From Neomoorella sulfitireducens (GTDB taxonomy: Bacteria > Bacillota > DSM-521 > Neomoorellales > Neomoorellaceae), in assembly GCF_024733845.1 (NCBI RefSeq), contig NZ_JANRHG010000013.1:1-64000 (forward strand): 64,000 bases of DNA, written 5' to 3'. A program made the translations under genes and the position numbers. Shown in pieces: positions 51,648 to 60,829 of this stretch. The notes below the pieces were generated by a model that saw nothing but the letters and a program-made list of their open reading frames with translations, did not search any database and was not told the origin of the DNA. Each line of letters starts with the position of its first letter. Position 1 is the stretch's first letter.

Positions 51648-51914
51648 TTATACTTCACCGGAACAGGTATTAGCACTCACGGCAGACGTCTTCTTGAATG
51701 CAATTAACTCCTTCCATAGATCCAAGCGCGCCCTGGCTTCCTCAGTATCAATAACGCTGATGGCATGGCCGGCATGGACCAGGACATAACCCCCGGGACG
51801 GCACCCGTCCACCAGGGCCAGGTTGACTTTTAACTGGACCCCCTGCGTTTCCGCAGTAGCCTGTACGCCATCAGCATCAATACTGATGATGCGTGCCGGT
51901 ACCCCTAAACACAC
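51648..51914 (-). CDS. hypC: Hydrogenase maturation chaperone HypC
   Basis: An 88-residue HypC/HupF chaperone. The invariant N-terminal MCLGVPARI supplies the cysteine (C2) that carries the iron precursor; GGYVLVHAGHAI is the usual middle block. The start is GTG 51914 with GGAAGGAGG upstream. It overlaps the hypF stop by ten bases. Confidence 0.96.
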   Translation of the reverse strand: MCLGVPARIISIDADGVQATAETQGVQLKVNLALVDGCRPGGYVLVHAGHAISVIDTEEARARLDLWKELIAFKKTSAVSANTCSGEV

Positions 51915-54238
51915 CCTGTTTTCGCCTCCTTCCAGGTAGCCCTGGCAATTGCCGCCTGGCCAAGACTTAAACCGCCGTCATTAGGTGGCACGAGCCGGTG
52001 GCGATAGACGGTAAATCCTCTTTTGGCCAGATTGCGGACCATTGTTTCAAGTAAAAGGCTATTATGCCAGACCCCGCCGCTCAAGGCTACCTCCCGTACG
52101 CCGGTCAAGCCGGCAACCCGCAGGATGGCCTGGAGAAGCATTTCTGCCAGGGTATGGTGAAAACGGGCGGCAATAACAGGTACTTCAACGCCTTTTTGCA
52201 GGTCATGCCAGATGGCTTTGATCATTGCTCCCGGGTCCATTTCTGCACCGGTCAGGTTAAAAGGATAGAGTGGCCAGCCGTCCTGTTCTCCGCCGGCGGC
52301 CAGGGCAGCTTCCTCCAGGGCGCAGGCAGCCTGGCCGTCGTAGGTGTTTTCCATGCAGATGCCGCATAAGGCGGCGACAGCATCAAATAGACGGCCCAGG
52401 CTGGAAGTGGGAACGATATGGAAATTATTGCTAAGCATTTTAAGGACCATATCCAGGGCCGGTCCCTGCCGGCTAAAAAGTTCCCGGGCCGCGGCCGCTC
52501 CTACGCCGGGTTCCAGATAGGTGTACAGGTAGCTTACGGCCATATACCAGGGATGGCGCGCACCCTGGTCGCCGCCGGGCAGGGGGGTGTAGCGCAGGTG
52601 ATAGAGGCGCTGAAAACCTTCATAGGACCCAAGCAAAATTTCTCCGCCCCAGATGGCACCATCCGGGCCGTAGCCGGTACCGTCACATATCAACCCTAAA
52701 GCCGGAGCGGTAACGCCGTTTTCAGCCAGGCAACTGGCCAGGTGGGCATGGTGGTGCTGGATACTTATGCTTTTAGCGTCCAGCCGGCGGGCAAGGCGAG
52801 TGGAGAAATAGGATGGGTGCAGGTCGCAGGCAACAATTCCCGGGCGGCAGGCACATAAAATTTGCAGGCGCTCCAGGGCTTCCTGCCAGGCAGCCTGGGT
52901 CTCCACTGCGGCCATATCGCCGATATGCTGGCTTAAAAATGCCTCTCTTCCTTTGAGCAGGCAAAAAGTATTTTTCAGGTCGCTACCCACACCCAGGACA
53001 TCGGGGCCATCCGGTAAGTCGAGCTGTATGGCAGAGGGCACGAAACCGCGGGAACGGCGGTAGAAGTGGGTATCACCCAGCCGCCAGGCTATTACGGAAT
53101 CGTCACAACGGTTAACTATTTCCCGGTCATGGATCAGGAAATAGTCGGCTATTCCCGCCAGTTCCTGCAAAGCCCTGCTATTTTCTTTGATAAGAGGCAG
53201 GTCGCTGGTATTGGCACTGGTCATGACGAGGAGCGGCGGGCCTTCCTGGAGGAGGAGCAGGTGCAGGGGGGTATAGGGAAGCATAACTCCTAGAGAACTT
53301 AATCCCGGGGCTACCTCCCGGGCCAGGTCGGTACCCGGCCGTCGCCGCAGGAGGACGATTGGAGCCGCTGTGGAAGTAAGGAGGTTGATTTCCTCCCGGT
53401 TGACGTAACAGTATTTCTGGACCGTGGCCACATCCCGGGCCATAACGGCAAGTGGCTTGAAAGGACGTCCTTTGCGGTGGCGCAAGGCGGCCACGGCTTC
53501 GTTGCTGGTGGCATCAACGGCCAGGTGGAATCCTCCCAGGCCTTTAATGGCCAGAATGCAGCCACGGTGCAGGAAGGAGGCTGCCTGCTCAACCCAGTCA
53601 CCGTCTACCGGTTGCCCTTTATTATCCAACAGGATCACCCGGGGACCGCAGGCCGGGCAGGCTACGGGCTGGGCATGGAAACGCCTGTCGGTAGGGTTAT
53701 TATATTCAGCCGTACAGTTGGGACAGAGCGGGAAAGAAGCCATGGCCGTCCGGTCGCGGTCATAGGGCAGGGAATAAATAATGGTAAAACGGGGGCCGCA
53801 GGAGGTGCAGTTGGTAAAAGGATAACGATAATGGCGGTCGGCCGGATCCAGCACTTCCTGCCGGCAATCAGGGCACAGGGCTATATCAGGCGATGCAACT
53901 ACCTTTTGTTCTAACCCGGCTATACTGGTTTTAATAGTAAAATCCTGCCAGCCTTTAGGGGGTAATTCTTCCTGTTGCCAGGTGGAGATCCTGGCTAGGC
54001 GGGGCGGACGGGTCAGGATCTCGCGGATAAAACTTGCCAGCCTTTCTGCTTCACCTTCGGCATCAATACACACACCGCTGCTGGCGTTATAGACCTCCCC
54101 GCGGATACCCCAGGTCTGGGCCAGGCGGTAAACAAAGGGGCGGAAGCCGACGCCCTGGACGATACCCTGGAGGGTCAGGCGGTAGCGCCGCAGGGGGAGG
54201 CTTGTTGCTTTTTTGAGGTTATTAGCTGTTTGAGCCAT
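51905..54238 (-). CDS. hypF: Hydrogenase maturation carbamoyltransferase HypF
   Basis: A 777-residue HypF that activates carbamoyl phosphate and transfers carbamoyl to HypE. The N-terminal acylphosphatase-like domain has GIVQGVGFRPFVYRLA. A zinc-finger region follows with CPDCRQEV, NCTSCGPRF, CPNCTAEY and ACPACGPR. The YrdC-like domain (KGLGGFHLAVDA) and the C-terminal Kae1-like ATPase (IQHHHAHLASCLAENG; LSGGVWHNSLL) complete it. ATG 54238 is preferred over 54247 because GAGG lies ten bases before it; the gene overlaps the hypB end by about 60 bases. Confidence 0.95.
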   Translation of the reverse strand: MAQTANNLKKATSLPLRRYRLTLQGIVQGVGFRPFVYRLAQTWGIRGEVYNASSGVCIDAEGEAERLASFIREILTRPPRLARISTWQQEELPPKGWQDFTIKTSIAGLEQKVVASPDIALCPDCRQEVLDPADRHYRYPFTNCTSCGPRFTIIYSLPYDRDRTAMASFPLCPNCTAEYNNPTDRRFHAQPVACPACGPRVILLDNKGQPVDGDWVEQAASFLHRGCILAIKGLGGFHLAVDATSNEAVAALRHRKGRPFKPLAVMARDVATVQKYCYVNREEINLLTSTAAPIVLLRRRPGTDLAREVAPGLSSLGVMLPYTPLHLLLLQEGPPLLVMTSANTSDLPLIKENSRALQELAGIADYFLIHDREIVNRCDDSVIAWRLGDTHFYRRSRGFVPSAIQLDLPDGPDVLGVGSDLKNTFCLLKGREAFLSQHIGDMAAVETQAAWQEALERLQILCACRPGIVACDLHPSYFSTRLARRLDAKSISIQHHHAHLASCLAENGVTAPALGLICDGTGYGPDGAIWGGEILLGSYEGFQRLYHLRYTPLPGGDQGARHPWYMAVSYLYTYLEPGVGAAAARELFSRQGPALDMVLKMLSNNFHIVPTSSLGRLFDAVAALCGICMENTYDGQAACALEEAALAAGGEQDGWPLYPFNLTGAEMDPGAMIKAIWHDLQKGVEVPVIAARFHHTLAEMLLQAILRVAGLTGVREVALSGGVWHNSLLLETMVRNLAKRGFTVYRHRLVPPNDGGLSLGQAAIARATWKEAKTGCV

Positions 54239-54867
54239 AAAAACCATTCCTCAAGACCTTCTCCCGTACGCGCCGAGAGGGTTATGATTGTAAGGGCCGG
54301 GTTTAAAGCCCTCAGGTCCTGGCTGAATGTGACCGGATCGAAATCGGTATAAGGAAGGAGATCGATTTTATTTAAGAGCAGGAGCCGGGCTTCCTGGAAG
54401 ACGAGAGGGTATTTTAAAGGTTTGTCGCTGCCTTCGGTAACGCTCAATATTCCAACCTTGACGTCCTCGCCCAGGTCAAACTCGGCCGGGCAGACCAGGT
54501 TGCCGACGTTTTCAATGAAAAGCAAATCCAGCTCCCCCAGGGGCAGTTCCGGGAGGGCGGCGGCGATGAGGGCGGCATCCAGGTGACAGGCACCGGCCGT
54601 GTTGATCTGCACCACCGGTACTTTCCAGGCGGCTATGCGGGCGGCGTCGCGGCTGGTAGCAATATCGCCTTCTATGACCCCGATTTTTATCTCCCCCGCT
54701 AAATTGGCCAGGGTTGCTTCCAGGATGCTGGTTTTACCGGCACCGGCGCTGCTGATGAGGTTTACTACGGTCACGCCGCTGGCTTGAAAGAGGGCCCGGT
54801 TGGCAGCCGCCTGGTCACGATTGGCCTGGCGCAGGTCCTGGGCCAGGATAACTTTGAAGTCAGCCAT
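54175..54867 (-). CDS. hypB: Hydrogenase nickel incorporation GTPase HypB
   Basis: A 230-residue G3E-family GTPase that drives nickel insertion into the large subunit. The P loop reads SSAGAGKTS (the first glycine is serine), followed by GVIEGDIATSRD, ENVGNLVCPAEFDLG and NKIDLLPYTD. There is no histidine-rich N-terminal stretch, so nickel storage is not expected. It lies four bases after hypA and its 3' end is overlapped by hypF. Confidence 0.95.
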   Translation of the reverse strand: MADFKVILAQDLRQANRDQAAANRALFQASGVTVVNLISSAGAGKTSILEATLANLAGEIKIGVIEGDIATSRDAARIAAWKVPVVQINTAGACHLDAALIAAALPELPLGELDLLFIENVGNLVCPAEFDLGEDVKVGILSVTEGSDKPLKYPLVFQEARLLLLNKIDLLPYTDFDPVTFSQDLRALNPALTIITLSARTGEGLEEWFLWLKQLITSKKQQASPCGATA

Positions 54868-54871
54868 ATTT

Positions 54872-55213
54872 TCACTTCCCTTCGTAGGATACTACTTCCA
54901 TTTCCCGGCCGGATAAAAGCCGGGCGCCGGGGGTATGGCAGCGGGGACAGAGTAGAAGCCATTCTTCTGGTTGGAATTCCACGCCACAACATGAGCACCG
55001 GGCCCGAGCCGGGACTGTAGTAATATCCAGTTGCGCCCCTTCCAGTAAGGTGCCCCGGCTGGCGCAGGTAAAGGCCATGGACATGGCTTCCGGCAGGACG
55101 GCTGTTAGTTCCCCAAAGCGGAGCTTTACCTTTGTAACCTGCCGGCAACCCCGCCGGGCTGCATCGCGGGCTACCAGGCGTACTGCCTCCCTGGCCAGGG
55201 CCAGTTCATGCAT
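54872..55213 (-). CDS. hypA: Hydrogenase nickel chaperone HypA
   Basis: A 113-residue HypA. The start MHELALAREAV provides the nickel-binding His2, which is why ATG 55213 is chosen over the earlier in-frame ATG at 55222. The zinc site is CSCCGVEF and CPRCHTPG. It hands nickel to HypB and the hydrogenase precursor. It overlaps the end of the maturation protease gene by eight bases. Confidence 0.95.
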   Translation of the reverse strand: MHELALAREAVRLVARDAARRGCRQVTKVKLRFGELTAVLPEAMSMAFTCASRGTLLEGAQLDITTVPARARCSCCGVEFQPEEWLLLCPRCHTPGARLLSGREMEVVSYEGK

Positions 55214-55676
55214 CTTCACCACCGCCGAGCAGCCGGTATATGGTTTTCATCGCCAGGGGTAAAGCGGCGGTGACGGGAGGGCTCAAACTAGTCTCCCCGG
55301 GAACTATTGAACCGGCCTGAATACCTACCAGGATTAATTGTGACGGGAAGCCGCCTGGGTCTGCCAGCCGACCCAGGGCCAGGGTTTCACCAATGCCCAA
55401 ACTATGCAAAGAGAGGCTCCGCCAGGAGAACCGGGCCACTTCTTTTTCCTGGCAGCAGATTACAGTACCAGGTTCCTGGCCGGCATGGACGGCATCGACG
55501 ATGATGGCCTGCTCGGCCCCACGTAAGTAATCGAGTAGACTCAGACCGGGGAGGCCGGCCGGGATGGTTTTCACACCCGGCGGCAGTTCCCGGCGTTCCA
55601 GTTCCTCAATTACTTTGAGGCCCACGCCGTCATCGCCGGCCAGGGGATTGCCGCAGCCGATAACCACCCTCCTCAT
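55206..55676 (-). CDS. Hydrogenase maturation protease (M52 family)
   Basis: A 156-residue endopeptidase that trims the large subunit C-terminus after nickel insertion. GCGNPLAGDDGVGLKV at 7-22 contains the first nickel-sensing acidic residue, VDAVHAG the second, and SLHSLGI the histidine. It lies three bases after the large-subunit gene, whose product has a nine-residue tail to be removed. Confidence 0.93.
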   Translation of the reverse strand: MRRVVIGCGNPLAGDDGVGLKVIEELERRELPPGVKTIPAGLPGLSLLDYLRGAEQAIIVDAVHAGQEPGTVICCQEKEVARFSWRSLSLHSLGIGETLALGRLADPGGFPSQLILVGIQAGSIVPGETSLSPPVTAALPLAMKTIYRLLGGGEDA

Positions 55677-55679
55677 GCC

Positions 55680-56963
55680 TTATTCCCTCTCGATCTCCAG
55701 GCGCAAGAAGTGGATGGAACAGGAAATACAGGGGTCGTAATTGCGGATTACCATTTCACACTTCAGGGTAGCTTCTTCCAGGGGCAAGTCCAGGACACCG
55801 GGAGCAAAAACCCGCAGGTCTTCCTCCATACTGGCCACATTATGAGCAGTGGGCGTAACGATATCCGCTTCTTCAATCAGCCCCTGGTTATTGAGGCGGT
55901 AACTGTGGTAGAGGACGCCCCGGGGCGCTTCGGTGATGGCAAAGCCCTGTCCCGCCTGGACGGTATAAGGTACGTTATCCGGCCGCGGGTCCAGCCCGTC
56001 GATTAACGCCAGGCAGGCGTCGATGCTGTGGAGGAGCTCGATGGATCTGGCCAGGGCGCTGTAGAATGGATTACTGGTGGGGAAAACCCCTATCTCCCTG
56101 GCTATTTTGCGCGCAGCGGGGGTCAGCTTATCCAGGTTGAGGTTGACCCGGGCCAGGGGGCCCACCAGGAAACTGCTGCGGCCTTCAATGTATGAATGGA
56201 GGGCGTTGGAGTGCTCCAGGTGGCGTTCTTTGATATGGCTGCGGTACTGCCAGGCCGGAATGTTTAAACCCTTAGTAGAAACCAGGCGGCCGCCGTTAAC
56301 GGCATAATCGCCGGTACTGGATAAAGCAACATGTTCGGTATCCCGTTCCAGGGAGGGTACGGAGAGGGAGGCCACCAGGTCAATGGTGGCCAGGGCGTCG
56401 GCCCGGGCCACTGCCAGGCGCTCGCCGATGGCCTGCAGCTCCTGCCGGCCGGGAACGGAGGTAAAGCCGCCGACGGCAGGCGTCACGGGATGGACTTCCC
56501 GGCCGCCGACCAGCATGGTCAGGTCATTGCCCAGGCGCTTGAGTTCTAATGCCCTTTGCACAGTTGCCAGGTGGTCTTTAGCCATGGCGATGGCACTTTC
56601 ATAACCCAAAAAATCCGGCAGTGCCAGGAAATAGATGTGCAGGGTATGGCTCTGGATCCACTGGCTCAAGGCCAGCAGCAGGCGCAAATCCCTGGTCTGC
56701 TGGCTGACCTCAATCCCCAGGGCGTCTTCCAGGGCCTGAATGGCCGTTATCTGGTGGGAAGCGGGACAAATGCCGCAGATGCGCGAGACGATGCCTGGCA
56801 CTTCATCGTAACGCCGCCCTACCAGGAATCCCTGGAAAAAGCGGGGCGGTTCGAAGATCCTGAGCTGCAATTCGCTGATATTGCCGTCCTTGACTTTAAT
56901 CTTTAAAGCCCCTTCACCCTCAACCCGGGCAATGTAGTCGACCTGAATGGCTTTTTCCGTCAT
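55680..56963 (-). CDS. NiFe hydrogenase large subunit (group 3, sulfhydrogenase alpha type)
   Basis: A 427-residue catalytic subunit. The nickel ligands are in RICGICPASH (C63, C66, H70) and DPCISCSIH (C412, C415). Cleavage by the adjacent protease after H418 would remove the nine-residue tail. The length and the beta-gamma-delta-alpha gene order match Pyrococcus-type soluble hydrogenases that exchange electrons with NAD(P)H. It overlaps the small subunit gene by four bases. Confidence 0.94.
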   Translation of the reverse strand: MTEKAIQVDYIARVEGEGALKIKVKDGNISELQLRIFEPPRFFQGFLVGRRYDEVPGIVSRICGICPASHQITAIQALEDALGIEVSQQTRDLRLLLALSQWIQSHTLHIYFLALPDFLGYESAIAMAKDHLATVQRALELKRLGNDLTMLVGGREVHPVTPAVGGFTSVPGRQELQAIGERLAVARADALATIDLVASLSVPSLERDTEHVALSSTGDYAVNGGRLVSTKGLNIPAWQYRSHIKERHLEHSNALHSYIEGRSSFLVGPLARVNLNLDKLTPAARKIAREIGVFPTSNPFYSALARSIELLHSIDACLALIDGLDPRPDNVPYTVQAGQGFAITEAPRGVLYHSYRLNNQGLIEEADIVTPTAHNVASMEEDLRVFAPGVLDLPLEEATLKCEMVIRNYDPCISCSIHFLRLEIERE

Positions 56964-57721
56964 ACAGCTTCCGCCCCTTTACTGAATTCTGAGGTCATGC
57001 CGGCGAACTTGCGGAAGTAACGGACGATATCCTGGGAATGCAGGCCGTAAGCAGCCATGGTCCGCGCCAGGGAAACGGCGTTGGCGTCATTGGCCGGGCC
57101 GCGGCAGCCGTCGCAAGGCTTACCCCGGGAAGGGCAAAGGGCGCCACAACCGGCGGTAGTGACGGGTCCCAGGCAGATTGCCTTCTCGGTGACAAAGAGG
57201 CAGACGTTTTCATGAAGCTTGCATTCAACGCACACGCTGTGGGGCCTTAAATAGGGCCGGACGCCCAGCAGGGTGCTTTTAATAAAATCCAGCAGTTCCT
57301 CGCGGCTCACCGGGCATCCTTTGAGGTAGGCATCGACCGGTACATAGTAATCGATGCCGTAGGCAGTGGTGGAGTGAATGGCCGCCAGGTTATCGTAGAC
57401 CCGGTTTTCTACCACCCGCTGTGGCTGCCAGTTTTTAATGGAGGGCAGGCCACCGTAGCAGGCGCAGGAACCCAGGGCCACCAGCAGGTGACACTCCTGG
57501 CGGGCTTTTTTCAACCTCTCAATCTCCTCACCGCAGGTGATGGCGCCCTCCACCAGGCCAATATCATAGGGTCCGGGCTCATTTTCCCGGCGGGCCATTA
57601 CGAAATAGCTCAAATCCACTGCGCCGAGGAGATCCAGAAGGATGGGTTCCAGGTTGATAATCTCCAGCTGGCAGCCTGCGCAGGAACTCATTTTATAGAC
57701 AGCAACACGAGGCTTGCTCAC
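56960..57721 (-). CDS. NiFe hydrogenase small subunit (sulfhydrogenase delta type)
   Basis: A 253-residue Fe-S subunit relaying electrons from the NiFe site. The proximal cluster motif is MSSCAGCQLE (C14, C17 counted from the chosen start), with GSCACYGGLPS, LKGCPVSREEL and later cysteines (VCVECKLHENVC; AGCGALCPSRGKPCDGC). The start is GTG 57721, overlapping the stop of the flavoprotein gene. The open frame continues 99 bases upstream, but that extension lies inside the previous gene and is unlike family N-termini. Confidence 0.93.
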   Translation of the reverse strand: MSKPRVAVYKMSSCAGCQLEIINLEPILLDLLGAVDLSYFVMARRENEPGPYDIGLVEGAITCGEEIERLKKARQECHLLVALGSCACYGGLPSIKNWQPQRVVENRVYDNLAAIHSTTAYGIDYYVPVDAYLKGCPVSREELLDFIKSTLLGVRPYLRPHSVCVECKLHENVCLFVTEKAICLGPVTTAGCGALCPSRGKPCDGCRGPANDANAVSLARTMAAYGLHSQDIVRYFRKFAGMTSEFSKGAEAV

Positions 57722-58566
57722 CTGACCGCACCCCCTAAAACTTCTTCCGGTAAGGTTAATAGCTCGGCATAGGCAAAAACCGGGCCGTCGCGGCAGACGA
57801 ACTTGGGGCCGATCTGGCACTTACCGCACTTTTTGACGCCGCAGTTCATGCGCCGTTCCAGGGAGACGTAAATCTGCTCCGGTTTAAAGCCCCGGGCCAG
57901 TAAACCTTTGACAACGTAGCTCATCATTATTTCCGGGCCACAGGTAAAAACGGCAGTTTCTCCCGGCCGGGAAGACATCTGCCGGAAGAGGTCGGTGACC
58001 ACTCCCACCTGTCCCTCCCAGGCGGTGCCGCTGGGGACGGCATCAACCGTCAGGAGCAGGGATATCCCCGCCTGCCGCCAGGCTTCATACTCGGCGGGAT
58101 AGAGGAGTTCGGCCGGGGTGCGGGCACCGTATAGGACCTCCACCTGCCCGAATTCCGGGCGACGATCTATGACTTCGTGGATGACTGGCCTCAGAGGAGC
58201 CAGGCCGATGCCGCCGGCAATAATGAGCAGGTTCTTGATTGGCAGGACATCCAGGGGCCAGCCGGTACCATAGGGTCCCCGGATGCCAACTATATCACCA
58301 GGTTGCATTTTACTCAGAAATTTAGTGACGTTCCCTACATGACGGACGGTATGCTGGAAAGTCTCAGGTTCGGCCGGGTTGGAGCTGATGGAAATGGGTG
58401 CCTCGCCAATGCCGAAAATGGTAAGCATATTAAACTGCCCCGGCCGGAAGCGGAATTCCCGGCGTACCCCTTCATCCAGAAAGCTGAAGGTGTAGGTGGT
58501 GGTGTCTGTCGTTTCCTTGATAATATCCTTGATGATGGCGCGCTCGGGCTTAAAAGGATTGAACAC
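57718..58566 (-). CDS. FAD/NAD(P)-binding flavoprotein subunit of the hydrogenase (gamma type)
   Basis: A 282-residue ferredoxin-NADP reductase-like subunit, related to sulfhydrogenase gamma and anaerobic sulfite reductase B. FAD binding: FRPGQFNMLTI near residue 42. NAD(P) binding: IAGGIGLAPLRPVI near residue 116 and FTCGPEIMMSY near residue 206. The C-terminal 2Fe-2S cluster is CGVKKCGKCQIG with a later cysteine. It would let the hydrogenase reduce NAD(P)+ or run in reverse. It overlaps the small subunit start by four bases. Confidence 0.93.
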   Translation of the reverse strand: MFNPFKPERAIIKDIIKETTDTTTYTFSFLDEGVRREFRFRPGQFNMLTIFGIGEAPISISSNPAEPETFQHTVRHVGNVTKFLSKMQPGDIVGIRGPYGTGWPLDVLPIKNLLIIAGGIGLAPLRPVIHEVIDRRPEFGQVEVLYGARTPAELLYPAEYEAWRQAGISLLLTVDAVPSGTAWEGQVGVVTDLFRQMSSRPGETAVFTCGPEIMMSYVVKGLLARGFKPEQIYVSLERRMNCGVKKCGKCQIGPKFVCRDGPVFAYAELLTLPEEVLGGAVR

Positions 58567-58568
58567 CC

Positions 58569-59630
58569 CTATTCCCCCCTCAGACGGCTGATGACATCGG
58601 TAATATCGATTTTTTTAACACAGGTATGGATGCAGCGGCCGCAGCCTACGCAGCCCAGGGTGCCGAATTGGGGCTCGTAATACACTAATTTATGGTAAAT
58701 ACGCTGTTTTACCCGTGCATCCCTGTCTTTGCGGAAGTTGTGGCCTAAAGCCACCTGAGCGTATTCCAGCAACATGCAGGAATCCCATTCCCGCTGGCGC
58801 TTGCCGCTCTTAAGGTTGAGATCGATTTTATCCACCACGTTATAGCAGAAACAGGTGGGACAGACCATGGTACAGGAACCGCACGCCAGGCACTCATGCA
58901 TAAGTTCTTCCCAGATGGGTTGGCGGAAATTTTCTTCAAGGATTCCAGGTAAATCCTGGGTGTTGAGTTTCTTCTGGAATTTGCGCCGGGCATTATCCAG
59001 CACCTTTTGTTTCTCCACCATAGCCACCCTGGGGGCGGGAGCCAGGTCCATCACCTGTACCAGTTCTCGACCGCGGGGGCTACCCACCTCGAGGAGATAG
59101 CCGTTACCAAGGTCTGTCAGCAGGAGGTCGTAGCCATCTTTAAGTTCGGGTCCAGTACCCAGGGATTGGCAGAAGCAATTTTCCCCCGGTTCAGAACAGT
59201 TAAGGGCTACCAGGAGGGTATTGCGGCGCTTGGCGATATAATACGGATCGGGATATTCGGCCGTATAGGCCTTGTCGAGGATGGCGATGGCGTGGACGTC
59301 GCAGGGATGAATACCGAAGATAATCTGTTGTTGTTGTTCCTGTGCGGTTTCGATGATTTGCTGGTCCTCATGGAAGGAAAAGAGGACTTCAAAGGGTAGA
59401 TGCAATACCTTTTTGGGCGGCAAAAGGGTGGTCTGATAGTGAAGGGACAGTTCCCCGGGATCAGAAAGTGGCGCAAAGACAAATTCCTTGCCTTTAACCA
59501 CCGGACCTATGAGGGTATAATTTTCCTTTAACTTATTAAGAAAGGGGTCTAATTTTGCCGCAGGCAAATGATAGAGTTGAGGTATACTCCATTCTTCCTG
59601 ACGGGCATAGGCGACGGACATTATTTCCAC
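58569..59630 (-). CDS. 4Fe-4S electron-transfer subunit of the hydrogenase (beta type)
   Basis: A 353-residue Fe-S subunit related to sulfhydrogenase beta and anaerobic sulfite reductase A. The two ferredoxin motifs are CLACGSCTMVCPTC near residue 243 and CVGCGRCIHTCVK near residue 330. It carries electrons between the flavoprotein and the small subunit. It is the first gene of the ten-kilobase hydrogenase-hyp run; AGGAGGTGG precedes the start. Confidence 0.92.
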   Translation of the reverse strand: MEIMSVAYARQEEWSIPQLYHLPAAKLDPFLNKLKENYTLIGPVVKGKEFVFAPLSDPGELSLHYQTTLLPPKKVLHLPFEVLFSFHEDQQIIETAQEQQQQIIFGIHPCDVHAIAILDKAYTAEYPDPYYIAKRRNTLLVALNCSEPGENCFCQSLGTGPELKDGYDLLLTDLGNGYLLEVGSPRGRELVQVMDLAPAPRVAMVEKQKVLDNARRKFQKKLNTQDLPGILEENFRQPIWEELMHECLACGSCTMVCPTCFCYNVVDKIDLNLKSGKRQREWDSCMLLEYAQVALGHNFRKDRDARVKQRIYHKLVYYEPQFGTLGCVGCGRCIHTCVKKIDITDVISRLRGE

Positions 59631-59799
59631 CTCCTAAAAACTATGTGCTAGCAAGAGCCATCACAAATAAGACTTAAAAAAAACGGCCACAACATTATTG
59701 TTACTTTCCCTTGTCAATACCCCTTATCTTGATACGTAATTCACTATTAACATAAACCTTCTTTTTTACTCACCGGCAGACCAGAAAAGACTAATTATG

Positions 59800-59817
59800 A
59801 TAGTTCTTTCGAACTAT
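59800..59817. promoter_or_regulatory. Inverted repeat upstream of the hydrogenase operon
   Basis: ATAGTTC 59800-59806 and GAACTAT 59811-59817 are perfect complements around TTTC. It sits between the response regulator gene and the hydrogenase genes, about 170 bases before the first hydrogenase start. It is a plausible operator, possibly for that regulator; there is no T run. Confidence 0.35.
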
Positions 59818-59877
59818 TCTTTTAAACTACTAAGAGAGGGTAACAAATATGTGGGAACTAACATTCCGGCAGGCAGG

Positions 59878-60519
59878 TTATTCCCGTAATTTTACCAGGC
59901 CGTGTTTTAGGGCGTAGTGAACTGCCTGCTGGCGGTTTTTGGTTTGCAGTTTTTCCAGGATGCTGCGCAGGTGGTTTTTAACCGTATTTTCGCTTATAAA
60001 GAGATGGCTGGCTATTTCCCGGTTGCTTAAACCCCGGGCAACCAGGGCCAGCACCTCTTTTTCCCTCGGGCTTAACAGGTCCTCCTTTTCCTGTGCCTTT
60101 AGCTGGGGCAGGAGCTTCTTCGTCATGGCAGAGGCCAGAGGAACTTCACCGCGGGCCACTTCCTGCAGGAGGTAGTAGAGGTGCTGGGGCTCGACGGTTT
60201 TTAAAAGGTAACCCACCGCCCCTGATTCAAGGGCCGCCCGGAAGGAATCGTCATCGTCGGCCACAGTCAGGATGACGACCTTTATTTCCGGCCTCAGGGC
60301 TTTCAAACGCCGGGTCGCCTCCAGGCCATTCAGTCGCGGCATGTATATATCCATGAGCACAATATCCGGTTTAAGTTCCAGGGCCAGTTCGATGGCCTCC
60401 TGACCGTCCCTGGCCTCACCTATCACTTCAAAATCTTCCCAACCTGCCATTAACAGGCGCAGGCCTTTGCGGATTAACGTATGATCATCGACCAGGAGGA
60501 GGCGTTGTCTGGGGACCAT
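59878..60519 (-). CDS. LuxR/NarL-family response regulator (orphan)
   Basis: A 213-residue response regulator. The receiver (1-120) has the acidic pocket in LLLVDDHTLIRKG and phospho-acceptor aspartate in VLMDIYMPRLNGLEA. The C-terminal HTH (about 148-205) reads LSPREKEVLALVARGLSNRE then TVKNHLRSILEKL. No histidine kinase lies in the window. It is upstream of, and in the same direction as, the hydrogenase operon and divergent from the ferredoxin-AOR operon, so either could be its target. Confidence 0.92.
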   Translation of the reverse strand: MVPRQRLLLVDDHTLIRKGLRLLMAGWEDFEVIGEARDGQEAIELALELKPDIVLMDIYMPRLNGLEATRRLKALRPEIKVVILTVADDDDSFRAALESGAVGYLLKTVEPQHLYYLLQEVARGEVPLASAMTKKLLPQLKAQEKEDLLSPREKEVLALVARGLSNREIASHLFISENTVKNHLRSILEKLQTKNRQQAVHYALKHGLVKLRE

Positions 60520-60829
60520 AGGCCGTCACTACCATTCAAAAAGTTGTATACAAGGACAATAGACTGTTAATATTCTAACAACATCATATGATTCGTTTTT
60601 CAATTGTTCAAGATAGCGCATATAAAAAATATAATTCAAAAAACAATTAATACCTCTTGCTGTTATGGCTGTTAAAATTAAATGTAAATATTTATGCTCA
60701 ATGGAATAATTATATCATGTTTCTATAAGTTTTATTATCTACTTGAGATATATTAGATTTAAGCTTATAATAAACTAAAATATAAATTTATATAATTTAC
60801 CTCGGATAACAAGCCCAAGGGGGATGCTT
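60520..60829. other. AT-rich divergent region between the response regulator and the AOR operon
   Basis: About 310 bases, strongly AT-rich. It contains the sigma-A promoter at 60743-60771 and an untranslated leader of about 50 bases. No gene or structured RNA that I recognise. Confidence 0.7.
60743..60771 (+). promoter_or_regulatory. Sigma-A promoter of the ferredoxin-AOR operon
   Basis: TTGAGA at 60743-60748 and TATAAT at 60766-60771 are separated by exactly 17 bases, a near-consensus housekeeping promoter. Transcription would start near 60778. Confidence 0.75.

Noticed and set aside
59630-59878. Sigma-54 promoter before the hydrogenase operon
   Set aside because: No GG-N10-GC element with the right flanks was found on the minus strand; TTGACA near 59735 lacks a well-spaced -10, so no promoter is called.
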